Notes: generated by a model from the sequence alone, not told the origin. A stretch of 18,897 bases of DNA from Larix sibirica (GCA_004151065.3 NWUY0300013036.1:82368-101264), one strand, 5' to 3'; numbered from the stretch's first letter, positions 1 through 9,954 are shown. Numbers and translations: made by a program.

Positions 1-110
1 CAAACCGTCAGCCGGTAATCCAAGCCAAAAGATGCCTGAACGGAATTGAACCCGGGTGGATGGAATGAAATCCATCTAACCCCACCAACGGACCACATGA
101 AGGTTTACTT
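1..110 (-). repeat. tRNA-derived SINE-like fragment (cut by window edge)
   Basis: Read on the minus strand, positions 52-42 give GGTTCAATTCC, a perfect match to the Pol III B-box consensus. Positions 95-82 read TGGTCCGTTGGTGG, which resembles an A box about 30 bases upstream of it. This is the arrangement of a tRNA-related SINE head whose body runs off the left edge of the window. No clean tRNA cloverleaf can be drawn, and a target duplication cannot be tested because one end is missing. Confidence 0.35.
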
Positions 111-280
111 ATAAAGGTATTGAATCCTCTTGCTTTGGTTCATTAATATTTAAAAGGAGTATTCAAGAAAATAAGATCAACATCATTATTGATGCCAACC
201 ATCAGGGAAATTACATTAATGTAGAATTGGTTGATTAATTAATGATTCCAAAGCCAAGTATAATAAAAAAGACCAGCATT

Positions 281-1530
281 TTTGGCGTATCTTCATCTTA
301 AACATGGAGAAAAAGTATTTGCCATTCTCTTATAAGGAAAAGAAGATAACATTGCATGATCTTCAACTGAAGCCATGCTCACAAGCACCCTCATTAGAAG
401 ACCTAAAAGATATTTCAAAGGTAATCCTTCAGGATAATTAGAAGTCATTACAAAAATTGCAGAAAGAATTTGACAAAGTTGTCGATGATAAAGACGAAAA
501 GATCTCTCATCTAAAAAGTCATAGTAAAAAGTTACTTGCACAAATTAAGAAGTTAAAAGGATGCCTGCGAGGGTTTGGCCGAACCGTAGTCGTACTGTAC
601 CGTAAAGAGTCCAACTAAGCAATATAGGGGTGGCTCGGCCCAATTTTGAATCCCTCCTTAGCCTGGGAGTTGTGCTTGCGAGGTGTTGCAACTCTCTCAA
701 CGGTTAGAGTGGCAACAAACAAGCTCGATCTTGGGTGGCGTCTAGAAAAGGCTTGCCAAGTTATCGAATCCACTGGTACCAAAAAAAAAGTTAAAAGGAT
801 AAGATGCAATGCAATCATAAACTAGAATAGGAGAATCAAGAGCTCCGGAATAAGTTATCAAAAAAAGACCAAGAAGCTTCTAGCCTAAAGAACCTTAATC
901 AGAGGTTGGGTGAGCAAATCAAGAGATTAAAAGAGAAGTAATAAAAAACCAAGCCTTCAAGACAAAGTCAAAAAGTTTGAGAATGAAGAAGAACTTTCAC
1001 GTCTAAGGAAACATAATCAAAGTTTGCTTGTGCAAATTAAGAATACGAAAGTTAAAAAGAAAACACAACCAAGTTAGATCCATGTGTCAACAAAAATCCA
1101 CCATTCGCCAAAGAGACAATGATTGATCCAATTGAAGTAGGGATATCATCAAATGATGAAGTACAAACAAAGGAAGATCCAAGTATCTCTACCCGTAAAC
1201 ATCTAATGATTAACAAAACAACACAAGTATGCAAAGAAGACATACTACCAAATGCAAAACAAGAAGTTACTACAAGCTTGAGCAAGAAAGATTAGGTTAC
1301 AAGGTTAGCTTATCAACATCCAAATCAAAAGAACCGATACTTTAACCAATCAGTATACCAACGTCGTTCTAAATTGACCTATATTCCTAAGAATACCCAT
1401 ACCAATACAGTTGGGTCTCAAAGTAGAAGTCATCTTGGAAAGCACGATACCATTGGTTTTTTCCAAGAATCCTGCAAATACTTACTGCTTAGTTCCACAG
1501 AAGATCAAATTAGGGTGGTCAGACCAATGT
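281..1530 (+). pseudogene. Coiled-coil frame, copy 1 (decayed, split by a SINE)
   Basis: This is an unrecognised Lys/Glu/Leu-rich reading frame homologous to the better copy at 8881-9615. It carries three copies of a 19-residue helical motif of the form xSxLKxHxxxLLxQIKxLK, at 502-558, 876-932 and 994-1050. A basic, Asn/Gln-rich tail around 1290-1420 (TATIPKN-like, then VGSQS) matches the tail of the other copy. Stops and indels break the frame, for example TAG near 440 and TAA near 940, so it is dead as it stands. A SINE-like element interrupts it just after the first motif. Coiled-coil structure is inferred from heptad spacing of Leu and Ile. It might be the gag or coat region of an unfamiliar retroelement, but no zinc knuckle, protease or RT is attached, so no function is assigned. 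Confidence 0.6.
563..787 (+). mobile_element. SINE-like retroposon with 13-bp target duplication
   Basis: A 225-bp insertion is bounded by the direct repeat aagttaaaaggat at 550-562 and 788-800, and it ends in a poly(A) tract. Removing the element plus one repeat (238 bp) makes the spacing between the first two coiled-coil motifs 136 bp, against 135 bp in the uninterrupted copy at 8881. This independently confirms the insertion. Within it, TGGCCGAACCG near 577 fits an A box, and two B-box-like stretches occur: TTTTGAATCC near 644 and TCGAATCC near 765, the latter followed by GGTACCA. The composite, possibly dimeric tRNA-like structure is my inference. The family was not recognised. Confidence 0.65.
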
Positions 1531-1531
1531 T

Positions 1532-1604
1532 ATCGGAACCGGACCGGTCATCGAACCGGCGAAGCCCAAAATGTGAACCGGACCGGAACCGGAAAAAAAC
1601 CGGG
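1532..1604. repeat. AACCGGACCGG-rich low-complexity patch
   Basis: Repeated gaaccgg and ggaccgg words cover this stretch, directly followed by an ambiguous base (N) at 1609. It sits at the junction between coiled-coil copy 1 and the 3' end of LINE A. It may be a microsatellite-like filler or the end of an element. CpG-rich repeats of this kind often assemble poorly. Confidence 0.5.
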
Positions 1605-2485
1605 AAAANTGACCAGACATTGTTGGCATCAATGACAACCTAATCAACAAATACTCCTAAGGATAATAGAGCCCCCAACCTGAAACGGAGAGGGCAAGGA
1701 GATGATGTCACATAAGCCAAATCCGCCTCGTATCTTGCCTTGGCGTTGAGCAATCAAAATCGGGTGTTAGAAGAGAACCTACCACAGTGTTGTACCCTCA
1801 AGACATCGAACCACCCATTTCGTTGCCAAAATACTACCCTGTGTAGCGACACCAATCAATCCTACCCTATGTCGACATCACAAGCAACTAGGGGCAAACC
1901 TCTAGCCCCCCTGCTTACTTCAACCAAAGATAAGCCCGTAGAATCTGCTCCAATCGTCTGAACTAAGTTCTACTGGGAAACCAACGGGACATGCAATACA
2001 CATGAGAGTCCTCGAGAATGCAACCAACTACAATCAACTTCTCTACGAAAGGAAGATCCTCGTGATGCCATATATGCAGCTTGCTATGGAGTCTCTACAA
2101 GCACCAGTCCTACATAGACACTGGGGATAGGCCTATCCCAAATGGAATACCATGGTATCTAACAATTACCCTAGGTCGAATAAAGGACCAAACCTCAGGA
2201 ATCCAAGCTAAGGGCAAATCAACTCCAATCAACCAAGAATATGTTTTGTGAGGATTGAAAACAGCACCGAAAGCCCGGCAGAAGGCGTCAAGACAAGACA
2301 GGGCCTTGTCCACCGAGGCTTGGTCAATAGTAACAGAGAGAAGGGACTCATCAACAAAATGGTTAATGACCATTTCTGAAACCATCACGAAGAGAAATCC
2401 CTCTAATCTGTCCAACAACTCCTACAACCTCCAACAAGTACCCCAAAGCATCCGCTGTCAACACATATAATTCAAAGGGCATCCC

Positions 2486-3945
2486 TGTCATGTCCCCATT
2501 TTTGTTATGTTCTCTGGCTCTGTAAGTGGAGATGGCTTGGAAGTTGTATCGGCCTGATAAAAAAAAGGGAATTAATTAATTATTTAATGTCACCAGGCAA
2601 AAAGTGACTTTATAAAGTGATGTTGAGTAATTAATCTTTAAAATGACTATTGAAAAAGTCAATTTATGAATTAAAAGGATAAAAAGGTAAAAATGGCCAA
2701 AAATGGTCAAGAAGAAGTCACTCTCTTTCATTCATTCATGTTATTCTCATTTTCAAAAAGTGATTTTAGAGAGCTCTTGAGCTTCTTTCACTTGAGACAA
2801 AAAGCCTAGGAGAAAAATATTGATTTCGATGGTGAAAGTTTGAAACCATCCACCCTAGTCAATTGTGGAAGGCAAAATCACTCAAGTTTTGCCATTGAAT
2901 TTTATTGCCATGTTTTGGTAAAGCATTTGGCTACAGTTTCCATGAGTTGGATTGAATTTACTGCTTGTATTGAGGAGGGCGCACCATTTCAAGGAATTGG
3001 GTTCTACCATCATCTACAGCTCTGCAAATCTGAAGGAGGGCACACCCAAGAAAAGAGTTGAGGCCGAGTTGTTGGAGGAAAATAGACTGATACACAGAGG
3101 ACTGAGTGGGAGTTGTCCAAGCAGCAAGAGAGTACCCACTAAGACTGAGGAACAAATCTCGAGCAGCATCTTGAAGGAAGGTGGGCTGTGACTTTTCCTT
3201 GAAACCGTGATAGTCCTGCTGGAGCTGAGGTCAAGTTGCATAGTACTGGGTTCTTCCCCTTATGTGAGCAGTCCGGATCTACCAGTGGGGGCACAGACTT
3301 ACAGAGGGAGTTTGGGTGCAGTGACAGCTGATTCCTCTTGGGTTGAGCGCTACACCAGCTGACAATCACATACAGCAGTTCCTTATTACCCCTTTGGGCA
3401 GCAAAACGTGTCGCCACAGTCACCTACAGGCTTACAGATCACTGTCCCTTCCTACAGGTCAAGACTGTATATCATTTCAGAGTTTTTGTATGTGTTAAAA
3501 AGGGCTGCTACAGCTGCTAGAATAACCAGAACTTCATTTATGGTCTGCTGTCATAAATTATAAGTGTATGCTGTTAGCAACTTGGTCATTTTCTGAGTCT
3601 GATATAAACATTTACAGGTCGACTGTGCCACTGTTATGAAGTGTCTCTTTCCTTAGTATGCTTCAAGTTTAATATAACAATAATACACACCATATAAGGC
3701 ACTCATAATACCAAGAACTCTTCAAACAAACAATTCAAGGGATAAGTGACAGTGGCAGACAAGTGTTTGACGAAATTCTTCAACCAGAATACATTAGCAG
3801 ATGACATAAAAATCAGATCAGACTTAGTTGAGGGTAATTCAGTGGTATCAATGCCTTGTTACAGAAGTGTTTGACAAATTCCCAAGTCGCAAGACTCCTA
3901 AATAGTCAACTCAGTAATTAGTCAAATCTAGTTTGGGACATTACA
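2486..3945. mobile_element. Solo LTR inserted in the LINE A reverse transcriptase
   Basis: The 1460-bp segment starts TGTCATGTCCC and ends GGGACATTACA, whose complement is TGTAATGTCCC. It therefore has TG...CA ends and a near-perfect 11-bp terminal inverted repeat. It is flanked by the 5-bp direct repeat atccc at 2481-2485 and 3946-3950, as left by retroviral-type integrase. Deleting it rejoins the RT frame around the QGCPL motif (RSI..GCPL, then YVLTADALGYLLE in an adjacent frame). No gag-pol sequence is present, so the internal region was probably lost by LTR-LTR recombination. Long LTRs of this type usually belong to Ty3-gypsy elements, but the family and orientation are not proven. Short ORFs inside look spurious. 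Confidence 0.85.
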
Positions 3946-5446
3946 ATCCCTACGTTATAGAGCGATGAAGAGTGATCCGGGGGGTCAGAGCCTTGTTGAC
4001 AACAACACAGGCAGAGGCATTGGAGAATAGAGTTTTCACCATGCCAACACACCGAGGGCCAAACCCAAAACACGTCAACATCTTTGCAATGAATGACCAA
4101 TCCACCCAATAGGAAGCTTTGTTAAAATCAATCTTGAGCATCATGCATTGTTGTCTGTCCCGCGAACTCACTCCATAGCCTCCTAGGCTAAGGCTACCAT
4201 ATCTAGAATGAATCTCTCTTGCACAAAACCAGTCTGCTCCTGACGCACCATGTGCCTAGCCACTGGAATCACCGTCAGAGCCTTGGCCATAACTTTATAT
4301 GCAACTGAGAGGAGAGTGATGGGACATCAACCGCCAATAGAATCACATGCCCCATTCTTGGGGATCAGCTTAATCTTAAGTGTCTCTAAGAAGCCACCTG
4401 AAGAGAAAACTTCAATCGCTAAACAATGAAATCCTCCCCAATAAAGTCCCACATGGACTTATAAAACTCACAAGGCAGACCATCCAACCTTAGAGATTTA
4501 CCATTTTCCATACACATGAGAGCTGCATGTAGCTCTTCTAGTGTTAAACTTTGCTCTAATTGGTCCTTGTCACCAATCAAGATTTTGTGAGGGGTCACTC
4601 TGCAACAAGCATCACAAGCGGCCAAGACACCATCGAAAAAGGAATAAGGTGAGGTGAATAGATGGCCTGGAAATGATCTCCGAACATACCTTGAATCTCA
4701 GTCGCATCCTCAGCAAGGGAACCATCCCATCTACGGAACCCTAGCACCTTCTCTACTGCAGTCTTCCTTTACCGGAAGTCAAAAAAAAAATTGGCCCCTC
4801 GTCTCCCTCCTAAATCCACTGTAACCGAGAGCGGACCCTAGCTCCTTGAGCAATGTACTCCTCCCCTCTTCTGACAGTCAACTCTAACTTGGTTACATCC
4901 TACTGTAGGGTGACATTATGAATGTCTTCTTCTAGGAAGACACGAACATCCTCCAGTTTTTGACATGCCTCCTGTAACTTACTCCTCCTTTGACGGGCCA
5001 TCATCTTGCCCCAACCCATCATGAATTTGATAGTGCACCGCACTACTGCTTTCGGCCACCATATCCAACCACGTGGTCCCACCGAGCACAAGGAGAGAGT
5101 CCACACCCTTTGGACGAGGGTACAAAAGTCAGCCAACTCCAAGTGTGAGACATTTAGTTTAAGAACTGAGGTCATAGGAACATCTGTAGTCGATCCTATA
5201 GAGATCACTAACTAGATCGACAAGTGGTTCGACCTAGTAACATCCAATAGATCATCCACGGAGTGAAGCTTGCATGAGAATACAACCTCCTCCCTAGGGC
5301 CATAGAATCTATCTAGCCAATCTTGCAGTCTATCCTCACCTTGTCGGTAATTGGTCCAAGTGAACCACCCGCCATAATCCAACCCCTTTTGTATCCAGTT
5401 GGGGTCAAAGATTTGTAGCGCATCCTTGGGTCTACACCAAGCTTAC

Positions 5447-5688
5447 TTTTCCATGCCTTTAACCATTGAACCTCGACCACCACCTCGATCAACATCCCAT
5501 TCAACCACGTTGAAGTCACCATCGATGATCTACTCCATTGTAGGTAAGGAAGAAGCCATAAAATCCCTTTTCCATGCCATTGACAACTGAACCTCAACCA
5601 CCACCTCGGCTACCCTCCCAAACAACCATGTTGAAGTCACGATCGATAATCCACTCTATTGTAGGTAAGGAAGAAGCCCTCCAATCCC
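5447..5688. repeat. 121-bp tandem duplication over the endonuclease GDFN region
   Basis: Units 5447-5567 and 5568-5688 align end to end, at roughly four-fifths identity by eye. Each codes on the minus strand for a GDFN-type motif: GDFNVVEWDVDRGGG in one, and RDFNMVVWEGSRGGG in the other. A 121-bp period shifts the frame, so the duplication disables ORF2 by itself. The divergence shows it is old. Confidence 0.85.
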
Positions 5689-6133
5689 ATCATCGACTCC
5701 TATCAGAGCTAGAGTTTGGGGCATAAACAATGCACAACCCAATCACTCGTTCCTAGAAGAATAGAGTGATCCAGACACACCTATCCTCTAGGTCCAAGCC
5801 TTAGGAAACTATTAAACTCTGCAAAGAAGGCGAGAGGGCAATCACTACCCCACCAGTCCCCTAACAATGACCTAAGGCCCAAAAGGGGCTATTCCAACAA
5901 TAGCCCATCCTTCTTCACAACTCAAATCCTGCTAACTTGACCTCTTGTAAGAAGACCACATCCAATTGAAAGTGCTGCAAAACACTTCGCACACCTTGCT
6001 TCTTGCTGGTGACTGGGAATCGTCATCCCTTGAACATTCCAAGACATTATGGGTGGCTTCATTCCAACAAGAGATGTTGTTCAAGGCTACTACAATGGTT
6101 GGGCATCTCAAATCCTTTAGGCATGCACATGTC

Positions 6134-6237
6134 CAATGACTGGATGATCACATCCTTGTAGGACTTGCACTACGAGCTCCTCTCACAATGACTGGATGAT
6201 CACATCCTTGTAGGACTTGCACTACGAGCTCCTCTCA
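6134..6237. repeat. Perfect 52-bp tandem duplication in the ORF1-ORF2 spacer
   Basis: The unit beginning caatgactggatgatcac at 6134-6185 is repeated without mismatch at 6186-6237. Perfect identity inside an otherwise decayed element points to a recent slippage or repair event, or to an assembly artefact. Confidence 0.95.
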
Positions 6238-6322
6238 CTAGCTAACTTATTCATCTACATAGGAGAAAAAATTACCTTCCAATTGGAGGATTTCATTTGT
6301 CAGGCTTGCTCAACCTCCATAC

Positions 6323-6353
6323 TACTATCGTATGCTTACTATCGTATGCTTAC
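6323..6353. repeat. 14-bp direct repeat (tactatcgtatgct)
   Basis: Two perfect adjacent copies at 6323-6336 and 6337-6350, followed by three bases of a third. It lies less than 100 bases from the 52-bp duplication. Confidence 0.9.
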
Positions 6354-6464
6354 CGTGTCCCAGCTGTCATCTCCAGGCCTCCTGACAAAGAGACACTAGG
6401 TTGACCATCCATTGTTGTCGTGGAAGGAACTAGGTCCTCAAGTGCATCGGATCACCCATAACCA

Positions 6465-7606
6465 CTACCCTCGTTGCCTCTTGAGGTACCTCCCCCCTAA
6501 ACCTAAACCTGAAGCTGGCTCTCGACCAACATCCCTCCCTGAACCTATGCCTAAGTTGGGGCCATGGACACCTCCTTTGTCCCCATCAACATCACTGCCA
6601 ACCCCACCACTGCCAGAGCCTGATCCATTACGACCACTTCCACCAGTACCTAGACCACGAAAACCTCCACTGTTATCGCCAAGTTTTGAGGCCACAGATG
6701 TGCGTGTCGATCTTGAACTTGGTACTATGGACGACGCTCCCTCACCATTAGCCTCCCCCAACCTAAGTCGACGATGAGGGCAATCACGAATCAAGTCGTC
6801 CAAAGACTAACAAGAAAAACATGCATACAGTAGGTTCAGATGACAAACTTTTTGTTGGTGATCTCCGACGGTAATCCAAACTGAGATTAATGGAGAAAGC
6901 TTTCGCTCTAAATCCACCTCCACACAAACTCTCAAGACAACTTAGAAAGAATTACAACGCCATCTGGAATGAGAACTTTGCCCTACCGATAGGAAAATCC
7001 ACAAATAGTCGCATGTTTGCAGGGGGGCCAAGAAACTCTCCACAGAGGATAATTTGCTTGACCCGATCCAACAGGGTTGAAATTTGTCCTCCACAATTGA
7101 GCAAAAGCCAAAGATCCCGTAATATGCCAAGTGCCAAACTGAAGAACATGTCGTGCAACAATTTTTGAATTAAACAAAGGGAAAACATACTTCGCTCCCA
7201 ACCCACACTAGGATTTTAATGAAATCCCTTTGGCTTTCCAATTCAACAAAGTCCATCTATTAAACGCCTCTTCATCCGCCATGCGGAGTAGGAAATACTA
7301 GATAACATCGCGTGACTCCAGATGCCTATGTCCTTCAAAGTATTCCTTATTATCTGGCAGAAAGAAGTTAAAGTCATGCTGGTTTGGTAGGGGAGGCGCC
7401 TCTGGCTAGGGAACGATTGGTTCTAAAGTGGGATCCTCCTCATGTACTATCAAAATCACATCCCGCACTTGTGTACCCTCTCCCATAACTCCGTCCTCCA
7501 TAGCCAACGGGGATATAGAATTTGCGGGAGCCTCTCCCTCCTGCCGATCTACCACAATGAGTATTTCATTGTCCATGTTATCCAAATCCCACACCAAATT
7601 GATCAC
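6465..7606 (-). pseudogene. LINE A ORF1 (gag-like RNA-binding protein), broken
   Basis: This frame corresponds to the nucleic-acid-binding ORF1 protein of plant LINEs, with a DUF4283-like core followed by a zinc knuckle. Pieces visible in different frames include FLLRMADEEAFNRWTLLNWK (about 7300-7240), then FVDFPIGRAKFSFQM (about 7005-6960) and VDLERKLSPLISVWI (about 6910-6865). The knuckle at 6821-6780 reads CFSC-stop-SLDDLIRDC, which is CX2CX4HX4C with the His replaced by Asp and one nonsense codon. A low-complexity Gly/Ser tail follows (about 6760-6480). Upstream of 7406 the frame is acidic and unassigned, and the true start is unknown. Several frameshifts are needed to link the parts, so no functional product is expected. 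Confidence 0.65.
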
Positions 7607-8370
7607 GAGGCCACCAAGAATTAAATCAATGCCCTAGGAACCCGTCTTACTCTTCTGAGCACCGTCAATCTTAGCATTGAGCGACTGTACTATGGTTTTC
7701 ACCCATCATTCGAACTTGAGGGGCATATGCCCATGTGGTCGCTCTCTGGAAGGGCTTTGCTGCCAATACACATTCTCATACATTATTTGAAACTACAATC
7801 TTTAGATACACTATTCGATCAATATAAAAATTAGCATTTTTCTCTTCCCTTCCTCTTGCCCAAGGCTCCTTCCAAATCCATTGGCTACAAGAGAACCTTG
7901 AGGGTGCAACCTTACATATTTCCCCATTGCCATAGGTATTTCCCCCATCATTGATTCCTTTTCCTTCAATGTTACCTCCCCTTCATTTTCCCTCAGGGCC
8001 CCATGCACCTTCCTTAACATCCCCACAACCTTGCGCAATGAGGTCGTACGTTGTACGACCCCTAATTGCACCCTCCTTTCCCATGCGCGACCCAGTCTTT
8101 TCCCCTGCGTGGGATTTCTATCCCATGGCCACTTTCTCCATCGCCTTCTCCTCTCTCACCTTCACTCTCCTTCTCTCCAGTACCCTCAATCTTCAATCTC
8201 ATGCTTGAATTTCCACATGACAAACTCATCTAGGGAGGCATGTGTCTCAAATCTTTGGCGTCTTATTCTATGGCTTGGCTCCCCAACAACTACTCAGATT
8301 GTCTCCCCCTTATTGCACACTACACAAAGACGGAAGCGACATGATAACATTATCATGCTCACTCTTCTTG

Positions 8371-8835
8371 ACTTCATAATGTCATAGTGATTGACAATCA
8401 GTTTTCAACTCATGGTTTGGTTAAGTTTCTCTCTCCATTGTGGCATCACTTGCTCTATCTCAGCCATCATAATTTAGGAGAATATTAGACACTAATCATT
8501 TCCACCTAATTACTGAACCACCATATGGTAAGACCATTAGCCAATTTTCTTAAGGGTTGGAACATTGGGGATTCAAAAATTGCATCTAAACTCGGGTATT
8601 AATTAACTGAGTTCCAACATCTACAAAATTTGAGTCAAACACCATCATTCTAAAAGGTCATAATGTTTAAAGAAATAATCACCAAACCAAACTTTAAGAG
8701 TCAACAAATTACTCTATCATATTCACAAGTATTATTCAAGCAAGATTGGAATCAAGGAATTAACACCAATAAAAGTGTTTGATGAAAAAAAATTGCTAAG
8801 GGCATTAACATAATTAAAAATATATAAAAATCCTT
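8371..8835. other. AT-rich spacer without a recognisable gene
   Basis: No domain, long frame or terminal repeat was recognised on either strand between LINE A and the tRNA-like head. The 5' leader of LINE A could extend into this stretch, but nothing shows it. Confidence 0.5.
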
Positions 8836-8900
8836 GAGGGTTGGCTCAAGCAGTCATGAGCCAGATGTGAGATCTGGCTCATGGGGAGGGAAGTCCGAAT
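8836..8900 (+). repeat. tRNA-like head with two hairpins (possible SINE fragment)
   Basis: TGGCTCAAGCAG at 8842 fits the Pol III A box at all but one fixed position. The inverted repeat ggctca/tgagcc resembles a D-arm, and gagccagat/atctggctc with a 5-base loop resembles an anticodon arm. A poor B-box-like stretch (agtccgaat) follows near 8893. This looks like the front of a tRNA-derived SINE joined to the coiled-coil copy 2. No tail or target duplication was found, so the call is tentative. Confidence 0.4.
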
Positions 8901-9615
8901 TTGTGATTATCCTCAAAAGCTCATATTGTCAAGACTATTTACTACAAAAGATATTAAGGTAGGAGACATGCAGAAATGTGCATTTCAAATTAAAAAATTA
9001 GAAGATGAACAAGCAAAACAACAAGAAAAATATAGAGATCTCGAGAATATATTTGTTAATGAATTATTAGAAAAAGAAAAAGAAATTTCTCACCTAAAAG
9101 ATCATAGTCAAAACCTCCTTGCAAAAAACAAGAAGTTAAAGTATACAAAGCAGTACATACAAAGGTTGGAACAAAAAAATCAAGATCTAAAGAAGAAATT
9201 ATCAAAAAAATAAGATGCAAGTTCCTTCCTAAGGAACCTTAATGAGTGGTTGCTTGAACAAATCAAAACATTAAAGGATGAAAAAATAGACAATCAAGAC
9301 CTATAAAATAAAGTTAATAAGTTAGAAAATAATGAAGAACTCTCACACTTACGAGATCATAATCAAAATCTACTTACAAAAATTAAGGAGATAAAGAATG
9401 ACAAAACATCACTACATGGAAAGTTAGTGCAACTTACCAACAAAGAAGCAGGGAGCAATAAAGACACAGTTGTGCAAAGAAGACTACAACAAAAAGTAAA
9501 TCAAGGAAACATTACAAGTGTGAAAAAGAAAAATCATGCTACAAGGACACCTTATCAACATCCTAATCACAAGAGCCAATCCCTTAACCAATCAATGTAT
9601 CAACATAAGATTTAA
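8881..9615 (+). pseudogene. Coiled-coil frame, copy 2 (two nonsense codons)
   Basis: A single frame of about 245 codons runs from the ATG at 8881 to the TAA at 9613, broken only by TAA at 9211 and TAA at 9304. It holds three in-frame 19-residue repeats: ISHLKDHSQNLLAKNKKLK (9085-9141), SSFLRNLNEWLLEQIKTLK (9220-9276) and LSHLRDHNQNLLTKIKEIK (9340-9396), spaced 45 and 40 codons apart. Leu and Ile at heptad positions and many Lys/Glu residues suggest a long coiled coil. The tail (about 9540-9600) is basic and rich in His, Asn and Gln. After the final stop, homology to copy 1 continues in another frame (VYIPKN...TIGS, 9630-9670). The first 20 codons lie next to a tRNA-like head and may not be native. 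The family is unrecognised. Retroelement gag or coat origin is possible but unproven. Confidence 0.6.
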
Positions 9616-9702
9616 ACAAAAGCAAGTGGTGTATATTCCTAAGAATATTAAGTCGGGTACAATTGGGTCTTAAAAACCAAAGTTCATATTGGGAACCCTT
9701 AT

Positions 9703-9738
9703 TTAGTTGGGATGTGTCCCTCCATATAGGATGCTAAG
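9703..9738. repeat. 36-bp direct repeat, first copy
   Basis: The stretch beginning ttagttgggatgtgtccctc recurs at 9956-9991 with one mismatch, 253 bp downstream. There it forms the left outer arm of the nested palindrome. A third, inverted partial copy makes up the right arm. Confidence 0.85.
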
Positions 9739-9920
9739 GACACCCTTTCACCATTTGACAATTTTGTTCAACACTTAGAAGGTCATATCGTCTCATGTCC
9801 TCAATCATGACCAACTCAAGATGAAAAAGCATGAGAAGACATTACAAGCTAGAACGAAGACCTAACTTTTTTATGACAAGGACAAAGCATTTTTTAAGGG
9901 ATAGCCAATGTAATGAACAA

Positions 9921-9948
9921 ACATACATACATACATACATACATACAT
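9921..9948. repeat. (ACAT)7 microsatellite
   Basis: Seven perfect acat units. Confidence 0.95.
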
Positions 9949-9954
9949 GGTGTA

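Larger units (their letters stand above)
1650..6062 (-). pseudogene. LINE A ORF2 (endonuclease-reverse transcriptase), broken
   Basis: The frame begins at the ATG at 6062 with a typical endonuclease opening, MSWNVQGM, followed in another frame by FQLDVVFLQEVKL. The endonuclease GDFN motif lies near 5500 (GDFNVVEWDVDRGGG) and is duplicated. FTWTNYRQGEDRLQDWLDRF follows near 5350. The RT N-terminus LTLEELHAAL..GLPCEFYK lies at 4560-4450, PITLLSVAYKVMAKAL and QEQTGFVQERFILDMVALA at about 4320-4190, and KIDFNKASYWVDW near 4130-4090. The active-site box reads FVDE instead of FADD (near 2355). The IPFGIGLSP segment ends near 2110, and thumb-like sequence continues to about 1650. The RT is split at 3945/2486 by a solo LTR. 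Numerous stops and shifts make it inactive. Confidence 0.85.
1640..8370 (-). mobile_element. LINE A, degenerate non-LTR retrotransposon (two ORFs)
   Basis: The minus strand carries, in order, an ORF1 with a CCHC-like knuckle and Gly-rich tail, a spacer of about 400 bp, and an ORF2 with endonuclease, reverse transcriptase and thumb. This is the layout of plant L1-type LINEs, which copy RNA into DNA at nicked chromosomal sites. Every domain is broken by stops and frameshifts. The 3' boundary near 1640 lacks the poly(T) expected on the plus strand, so the tail has been lost or rearranged. The 5' boundary is soft: a GA-rich, leader-like stretch runs to about 8200, and nothing LINE-like is seen beyond about 8370. 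A solo LTR and three tandem duplications lie inside. Confidence 0.85.

Noticed and set aside
1-110. A functional tRNA gene
   Set aside because: Only the promoter boxes fit. No acceptor stem or full cloverleaf could be formed.
2840-3423. Several open frames of 65-94 codons
   Set aside because: They lie inside the solo LTR, overlap on both strands and match no domain.
6412-6777. Pro-rich 121-codon plus-strand frame
   Set aside because: It is the complement of the Gly/Ser-rich tail of LINE A ORF1.
7811-8071. 86-codon minus frame as the LINE A ORF1 N-terminus
   Set aside because: Position fits, but no family motif is visible and the frame ends before the recognisable core, so I did not extend ORF1 to it.
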